64,000 bases of DNA from Yersinia pekkanenii (lineage in GTDB: Bacteria > Pseudomonadota > Gammaproteobacteria > Enterobacterales > Enterobacteriaceae), in NCBI RefSeq assembly GCF_001152565.1, contig NZ_CQAZ01000014.1:1-64000 (forward strand), read 5' to 3'. The translations under genes were made by a program, and so were the position numbers. Every line of letters starts with the position of its first letter. Position 1 is the stretch's first letter. The notes under the pieces were generated by a model. The model had not been told where the DNA came from. It searched no databases and saw only the letters and a program-made list of their open reading frames with translations. Below are positions 60,067-64,000 of this stretch, piece after piece.

Positions 60067-61059
60067 ATGAAGATAATGGTAACAGGGGCGGCAGGCTTTC
60101 TTGGTCGTCGGTTGATTGAACATCTATTGACACTGGACTATCTGACCGACCAACAGGGTAATCAGCGCAGTATCAGTAAGATACTGGCCTGTGATGTGGT
60201 GTCTCAGGATATTGCAGATAAACGGGTACAGGTTTTTTGCGGTGATATTGCCGATCCGCAATGGCTTGCCCAGGTTTTCACTCAACAAATTGACACGGTT
60301 TTTCACCTGGCGGCAATTGTCTCCAGTCAGGCAGAGGAAGATTTTGATTTAGGTATGCGTATCAACTTTGATGCTACCCGCAGTTTACTGGAACAGGCCC
60401 GTCGGCTTGGGCACTGCCCTAAAGTCATTATTACCAGCTCGGTGGCAGTATTTGGCGGTGAACTACCGGCAATCGTACCCGATGAACATCGGTGGTCGCC
60501 CCAGAGTTCCTATGGTACGCAAAAAGCCTTAAATGATTTATTGTTGGCAGATTATAGCCGCCGGGGATTTATTGATGGCCGTAGCCTGCGAATGCCAACC
60601 ATTGTTGTTCGTCCAGGTAAACCAAACCGTGCCGCTTCCAGTTTTGCCAGCGGCATTATCCGTGAGCCGTTACAAGGTGTTGAGGTGATTTGCCCTGTTA
60701 GCCCGCAAACACCTTTATGGCTGTTATCGCCGAAAATGGCGATTAATAATCTGATCCATGGCCACCAATTGGATGCCCGTCAGCTTAAATCTGGCCGGGT
60801 TATTAATTTGCCAGGGTTATCCATCACGGTGCAGCAAATGATTGATGCATTACGGCGGATTGCGGGTGATGCCACCGTTGATCGTATTAAAATTCAGCAA
60901 GATCCATTGATTGAGAAAATTGTCAGCTCCTGGCCTGGGAATTTCGAGGCACATTATGCCAACGCGTTAGGCTTCAATAGCGATAAGGATTTTGACAGTA
61001 TCATCAATGATTTTATTCTCGGTAATTTACCTGACAAGGTCACTAAGTTACTGGAATAG
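60067..61059 (+). CDS. NAD-dependent epimerase/dehydratase, DenD-like (sugar-acid dehydrogenase)
   Basis: 330 residues of the extended SDR fold: GAAGFLGRRLIEHLL binds NAD, HLAAIVSSQAEEDF and ITSSVAVFGG follow, and the catalytic pair is in SYGTQKALNDLLL. The IVVRPGKPNRAASSFASGI block is typical of DenD, the D-erythronate 2-dehydrogenase of sugar-acid pathways. The kinase and isomerase partners of that pathway are absent here. It lies 22 bases after the permease in an operon. Confidence 0.75.
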   Translation: MKIMVTGAAGFLGRRLIEHLLTLDYLTDQQGNQRSISKILACDVVSQDIADKRVQVFCGDIADPQWLAQVFTQQIDTVFHLAAIVSSQAEEDFDLGMRINFDATRSLLEQARRLGHCPKVIITSSVAVFGGELPAIVPDEHRWSPQSSYGTQKALNDLLLADYSRRGFIDGRSLRMPTIVVRPGKPNRAASSFASGIIREPLQGVEVICPVSPQTPLWLLSPKMAINNLIHGHQLDARQLKSGRVINLPGLSITVQQMIDALRRIAGDATVDRIKIQQDPLIEKIVSSWPGNFEAHYANALGFNSDKDFDSIINDFILGNLPDKVTKLLE

Positions 61060-61196
61060 TTGGAGTCAAAACCAAGTTGTGTTCCCTCTGGAGAGGCTGA
61101 CATCCAGAGAGTTAGCGCTGGGCTGAACCATCAGATAATGACATTCCCTTCCATAAGTAATCGTTTGCTAATTGCAAAAAATGTGGTTTTTACCCC

Positions 61197-61224
61197 TTGC
61201 AGAGAAACTACACGCGAGTATAAT
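61197..61224 (+). promoter_or_regulatory. pyrBI promoter
   Basis: TTGCAG (61197-61202) and TATAAT (61219-61224), 16 bases apart; the transcript should begin near 61231. Confidence 0.75.
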
Positions 61225-61249
61225 TCGCCACAATTTGCTGGGAGATATG

Positions 61250-61375
61250 ATGGAAAGCCAAGCGCGTTTTGTTGAAAATGGCCCTCTTGATGGTCGACAA
61301 AATTGCCTGCCAACAGGCAGTCAACTGCCGTGGTTTCTCCCGTTGCTAAACCGATCCCGTAAAGCCCCTCGTTGA
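61250..61375 (+). CDS. pyrL: pyrBI leader peptide
   Basis: 41 codons starting at 61250 (reads MESQARFVENGPLDG), with GGGAG five bases upstream; an ATG at 61247 directly precedes it. The stop codon lies inside the following terminator hairpin. This is the PyrL arrangement: when UTP is low, polymerase pauses, the ribosome catches up and blocks the hairpin, so pyrBI is read. The sequence has diverged from the E. coli leader. Confidence 0.8.
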   Translation: MESQARFVENGPLDGRQNCLPTGSQLPWFLPLLNRSRKAPR

Positions 61376-61388
61376 GGGGCTTTTTTTT
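61364..61388 (+). terminator. pyrBI attenuator
   Basis: GCCCCTC-GTT-GAGGGGC then eight T. It overlaps the end of pyrL and lies about 200 bases before pyrB. Confidence 0.92.
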
Positions 61389-61432
61389 GTCTGCTGATCG
61401 GGGCCAGATTAAGCATTACCACCAATTAAAAT

Positions 61433-61576
61433 ATATACCCTAAATAATTCGAGTTGCAGAAAGGCGGCAATTGAGTAAATCCCCAGGAGCTTACTTATTT
61501 TAAGGTCAACGACCAGTAAGTGACCGGGGTGAGCGAAAGCAGCCAACACACATGCAGCTTGAAGTATGACGGGTCA
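61433..61576 (+). repeat. ERIC element between attenuator and pyrB
   Basis: Full ERIC: TATACCCTAAATAATTCGAG, dyad CCCCAGGAGCTTACT / AGTAAGTGACCGGGGTGAGC, end GAAGTATGACGGGT. A short extra piece (TTATTTTAAGGTCAACGACC) sits at the centre. It ends just ahead of the pyrB ribosome site. Confidence 0.85.
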
Positions 61577-61590
61577 CAGAGGAGAGCGAA

Positions 61591-62526
61591 ATGGCCAACC
61601 CATTGTATCACAAGCACATCATCTCAATTAACGATTTATGTCGCGATGAACTGGAACTGGTGCTGCGCACCGCCGCCAGTCTGAAAAGTACGCCGCAACC
61701 TGAACTGTTAAAACACCAAGTGATCGCCAGTTGCTTTTTCGAAGCCTCAACCCGTACCCGCCTGTCATTTGAAACGTCCATCCACCGCTTAGGTGCCTCG
61801 GTGGTCGGTTTTTCTGATAGCAGCAATACATCCCTTGGCAAGAAAGGCGAGACGCTGGCTGACACCATCTCAGTGATCAGCACCTATGTGGATGCCATTG
61901 TCATCCGCCACCCACAGGAAGGCGCTGCCCGTCTGGCGGCTCAGTTCTCTGGTAATGTGCCGGTGGTCAATGCCGGTGACGGCGCGAACCAGCACCCGAC
62001 GCAAACTCTGCTCGATTTATTCACTATCAAGGAAACCCAGGGCCGCCTCGATAACATCAATATCGCCATGGTCGGTGACCTGAAATATGGCCGCACCGTG
62101 CATTCACTGATGCAAGCGCTGGCAAAATTCAGCGGCAACCGCTTTTTCTTTATCGCCCCGGATGCATTGGCAATGCCGGCTTATCTACTGCAAATGCTGG
62201 AAGAAAAAGGTCTCGAATACAGCCTGCACGAAAGCATTGAAGAAGTGGTGCCAGAGCTGGATATTCTCTACATGACTCGGGTACAAAAAGAGCGTCTTGA
62301 CCCATCGGAATACGCCAATGTCAAAGCTCAGTTTATCTTGCGCGCTGCTGATTTGAACGGCGCACGGGATAACCTCAAAGTGCTACACCCATTGCCGCGT
62401 ATTGATGAAATTACCACCGATGTCGACAAAACACCCTATGCCTACTATTTCCAACAGGCAGGTAACGGGATTTTTGCCCGTCAGGCGCTGCTGGCACTGG
62501 TATTAAACGCAGAATTGGCTCTTTAA
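61591..62526 (+). CDS. pyrB: Aspartate carbamoyltransferase catalytic chain
   Basis: 311 residues with the carbamoyl-phosphate loop [24 protein letters not shown] and HPLPRIDEI. It starts de novo pyrimidine synthesis. GAGGAGAG precedes the start. pyrI is 13 bases downstream. Confidence 0.97.
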   Translation: MANPLYHKHIISINDLCRDELELVLRTAASLKSTPQPELLKHQVIASCFFEASTRTRLSFETSIHRLGASVVGFSDSSNTSLGKKGETLADTISVISTYVDAIVIRHPQEGAARLAAQFSGNVPVVNAGDGANQHPTQTLLDLFTIKETQGRLDNINIAMVGDLKYGRTVHSLMQALAKFSGNRFFFIAPDALAMPAYLLQMLEEKGLEYSLHESIEEVVPELDILYMTRVQKERLDPSEYANVKAQFILRAADLNGARDNLKVLHPLPRIDEITTDVDKTPYAYYFQQAGNGIFARQALLALVLNAELAL

Positions 62527-62539
62527 GGGGGGATTAAAC

Positions 62540-63004
62540 ATGACTCAGGATTACAAACTACAGGTTGAAGCGATTAAATGCGGTACCGTGATTGACCATA
62601 TTCCGGCGCAAATCGGGTTCAAATTGTTGTCGCTGTTCAAACTGACCGCGACTGATCAGCGTATTACTATCGGCTTGAATCTACCGTCGAAGCGATCAGG
62701 CCGTAAAGATTTGATTAAAATAGAAAATACCTTCCTGACAGAGCAACAAGCCAACCAACTGGCAATGTATGCACCGGATGCTACCGTCAACCGTATTGAT
62801 AACTACAACGTGGTGAAGAAACTCACCCTCAGCCTACCGGAACATATTGACGGTGTGCTGACTTGCCCGAACAGTAACTGCATCAGCCATAACGAGCCAG
62901 TCGATTCCAGCTTTAAAGTAAAAGCCAAACAGGGTGAGATTCACCTTAAATGTCAATATTGCGAGAAAGAATTCGATCATCAGGTGGTGCTACAAGCAGA
63001 TTAG
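62540..63004 (+). CDS. pyrI: Aspartate carbamoyltransferase regulatory chain
   Basis: 154 residues; the N-domain binds CTP/ATP, and four Cys (CPNSNC and CQYC) bind the structural zinc that contacts PyrB. Confidence 0.97.
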   Translation: MTQDYKLQVEAIKCGTVIDHIPAQIGFKLLSLFKLTATDQRITIGLNLPSKRSGRKDLIKIENTFLTEQQANQLAMYAPDATVNRIDNYNVVKKLTLSLPEHIDGVLTCPNSNCISHNEPVDSSFKVKAKQGEIHLKCQYCEKEFDHQVVLQAD

Positions 63005-63066
63005 CCGCAAACTTAACACACGCGGGTTGCTGTAATCCCACTCATCTTTATAATATAGAAATCATT

Positions 63067-63146
63067 AAACCCAATAGATTTCATGGTGCAGGAAGGCGGT
63101 AAACGAGAGTCGCCAACACACCTGTGACGTGAAAGATGGCGGGTTC
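63067..63146 (+). repeat. Short ERIC derivative upstream of ridA
   Basis: Both ERIC ends are present (CCCAATAGATTTCATGGTGC; GTGAAAGATGGCGGGTTC) but the central dyad is deleted, leaving about 80 bases. It ends 29 bases before the ridA start. Confidence 0.7.
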
Positions 63147-63175
63147 TTTCTGCATTATGTAAACCAGGAGCCACC

Positions 63176-63562
63176 ATGTCACGCACTATCAGCACCGAGC
63201 TTGCCCCAGCCGCTATTGGTCCCTATGTTCAGGGCGTCGATCTGGGCAGTATGATCTTCACTTCTGGTCAGATCCCCGTTGATCCCAAAACCGGTCTGGT
63301 CGCCGACGATATTTCAGCCCAAACACGTCAGTCACTGGAAAATGTAAAAGCTATCATCGAAGCCGCTGGCCTGAAAGTTGCCGATGTGGTGAAAACGACC
63401 GTATTCGTTAAAGATCTGAATGATTTCAGCACGGTTAATGCCACTTACGAAGCATTCTTTACTGAACACAACGCGCCATTCCCTGCGCGTTCATGTGTTG
63501 AAGTTGCTCGTCTGCCAAAAGACGTGAAAATCGAAATTGAAGCTATCGCAGTACGTCGTTAA
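63176..63562 (+). CDS. ridA: 2-iminobutanoate/2-iminopropanoate deaminase RidA
   Basis: 128 residues of the YjgF/YER057c/UK114 family, with SGQIPVDPKTG, FVKDLNDFSTVN and the signature ARSCVEVARLPKDVKIEIEA including the substrate-binding Arg. It removes reactive enamines released by threonine dehydratase. CAGGAG precedes the start. Confidence 0.96.
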   Translation: MSRTISTELAPAAIGPYVQGVDLGSMIFTSGQIPVDPKTGLVADDISAQTRQSLENVKAIIEAAGLKVADVVKTTVFVKDLNDFSTVNATYEAFFTEHNAPFPARSCVEVARLPKDVKIEIEAIAVRR

Positions 63563-63656
63563 TTCCGATGTAAAGCGGTATACGGCTGGCCTCAGTGCCA
63601 GCCATTTTCATTTGGTCATCTGCTGCCCCAATCATCACCATAGCAACTCGACTGAA

Positions 63657-63947
63657 TTATGGGCGGGCAGTAATGGCCAACGATACACCGCAGGCTGCCG
63701 CATAGCGCCTTAAGGTCTGCCATGACGCCTTGGTAATATTATTCTCAAGGCGGTTTATTGCAGGAGGTTTAACCCCCATACGTTGGGCCACATCAGCTTT
63801 TGTGAGGCCTGCCTTGATACGCCATTCTGTTAACTGTTCGAGTAACGCATATTCATCAGCGGCTTCTTCGTAGGCTGCAATGGCCTCCGGCGTATTTAAC
63901 AGACGTTTTTTGACATCAAAATGACTTATTGCAATGACTTTAGGCAT
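63657..63947 (-). CDS. HTH antitoxin of a HigBA-type pair
   Basis: 96 residues. The N-terminal part is charged (NTPEAIAAYEEAADEY); a Cro/C1-type helix-turn-helix lies at about 50-80 (GLTKADVAQRMGVKPPAINRLEN). Its start lies inside the end of the toxin gene, the toxin-first order of higBA. It should bind its own promoter and neutralise the toxin. Confidence 0.8.
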   Translation of the reverse strand: MPKVIAISHFDVKKRLLNTPEAIAAYEEAADEYALLEQLTEWRIKAGLTKADVAQRMGVKPPAINRLENNITKASWQTLRRYAAACGVSLAITARP

Positions 63948-64000
63948 CGGTTAAATCCTCCAATCGTTGTAAGGCCAACATAATCTCTGTAGGAGGTGTT
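63940..64000 (-). CDS. C-terminus of a RelE/HigB-type toxin (cut by the window edge)
   Basis: The last 19 codons are visible and read TPPTEIMLALQRLEDLTDA, resembling the end of phage Gp49-like/HigB toxins that cleave mRNA. The stop overlaps the antitoxin start by eight bases. The catalytic part is outside the window. Confidence 0.55.
   Translation of the reverse strand, partial: TPPTEIMLALQRLEDLTDA

Overview
The window is a stretch of enterobacterial chromosome, very probably from a Yersinia species. The gene order is the classic block running from rnpB, rsmI, lpoA, yraN, diaA and dolP through mtgA, elbB, arcB, gltBD, sspAB, rplM-rpsI, zapE/zapG, degQS, murA and mla to kds/lpt, rpoN, hpf, ptsN, rapZ and npr, then pyrBI and ridA. 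It is littered with ERIC-type repeats of the abundant Yersinia kind and carries two large autotransporter genes. I do not assign a species.

Layout. (1) 1-4.7 kb is the right end of a prophage or integrative element. It holds a tight operon of small rightward genes (Lar-type zinc protein, beta-clamp-like protein, small membrane protein, several unknowns, a LexA-type DNA-binding protein, an AlpA-type regulator) that runs head-on into a leftward tyrosine integrase. (2) 5.1-10.2 kb holds redox and detoxification genes: DoxX-family yqjF, glutathionyl-hydroquinone reductase yqjG, LysR regulator yhaJ, pirin-like yhaK, a zinc alcohol dehydrogenase and a cupin. (3) 10.2-19 kb is accessory: a Qnr-type pentapeptide-repeat gene, a secreted tyrosine-phosphatase/autotransporter fusion, 1.1 kb of AT-rich DNA, and a 1263-residue autotransporter. 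(4) 19-58.2 kb is core genome: RNase P RNA, envelope genes, the ArcZ small RNA facing arcB, glutamate synthase, ribosomal proteins S9 and L13, the periplasmic proteases, the Mla lipid-transport operon, Kdo synthesis and LPS export (kdsD-kdsC-lptCAB), and the rpoN-ptsN-rapZ-npr nitrogen/PTS cluster. (5) 58.2-61.1 kb is an accessory sugar-acid cassette, an MFS permease plus a DenD-like dehydrogenase. (6) 61.2-64 kb holds pyrL-pyrBI with its attenuator, pyrI, ridA, and a HigBA-type toxin-antitoxin pair cut by the right edge.

Functional themes. Envelope building dominates: MurA, MtgA and LpoA for peptidoglycan; Mla for phospholipid asymmetry; Kds/Lpt for LPS; DegQ/DegS for envelope stress. Nitrogen and carbon control form a second theme (GltBD, RpoN, PtsN, NPr, RapZ, ArcB with ArcZ). 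ERIC elements repeatedly sit directly 5' of start codons in the same orientation (yhaK, rapZ, pyrB, ridA, with fragments at yraN and kdsC), and one abuts the ArcZ sequence.

Most noteworthy for follow-up: the phosphatase-autotransporter fusion; the chromosomal Qnr homologue; the prophage genes for a clamp lacking domain I and a protease-less LexA-like protein; the ERIC/ArcZ and ERIC/pyrBI-leader junctions; and the structured gltB upstream region with a perfect CRP-type dyad. I saw no CRISPR array, tRNA gene or intact insertion sequence.
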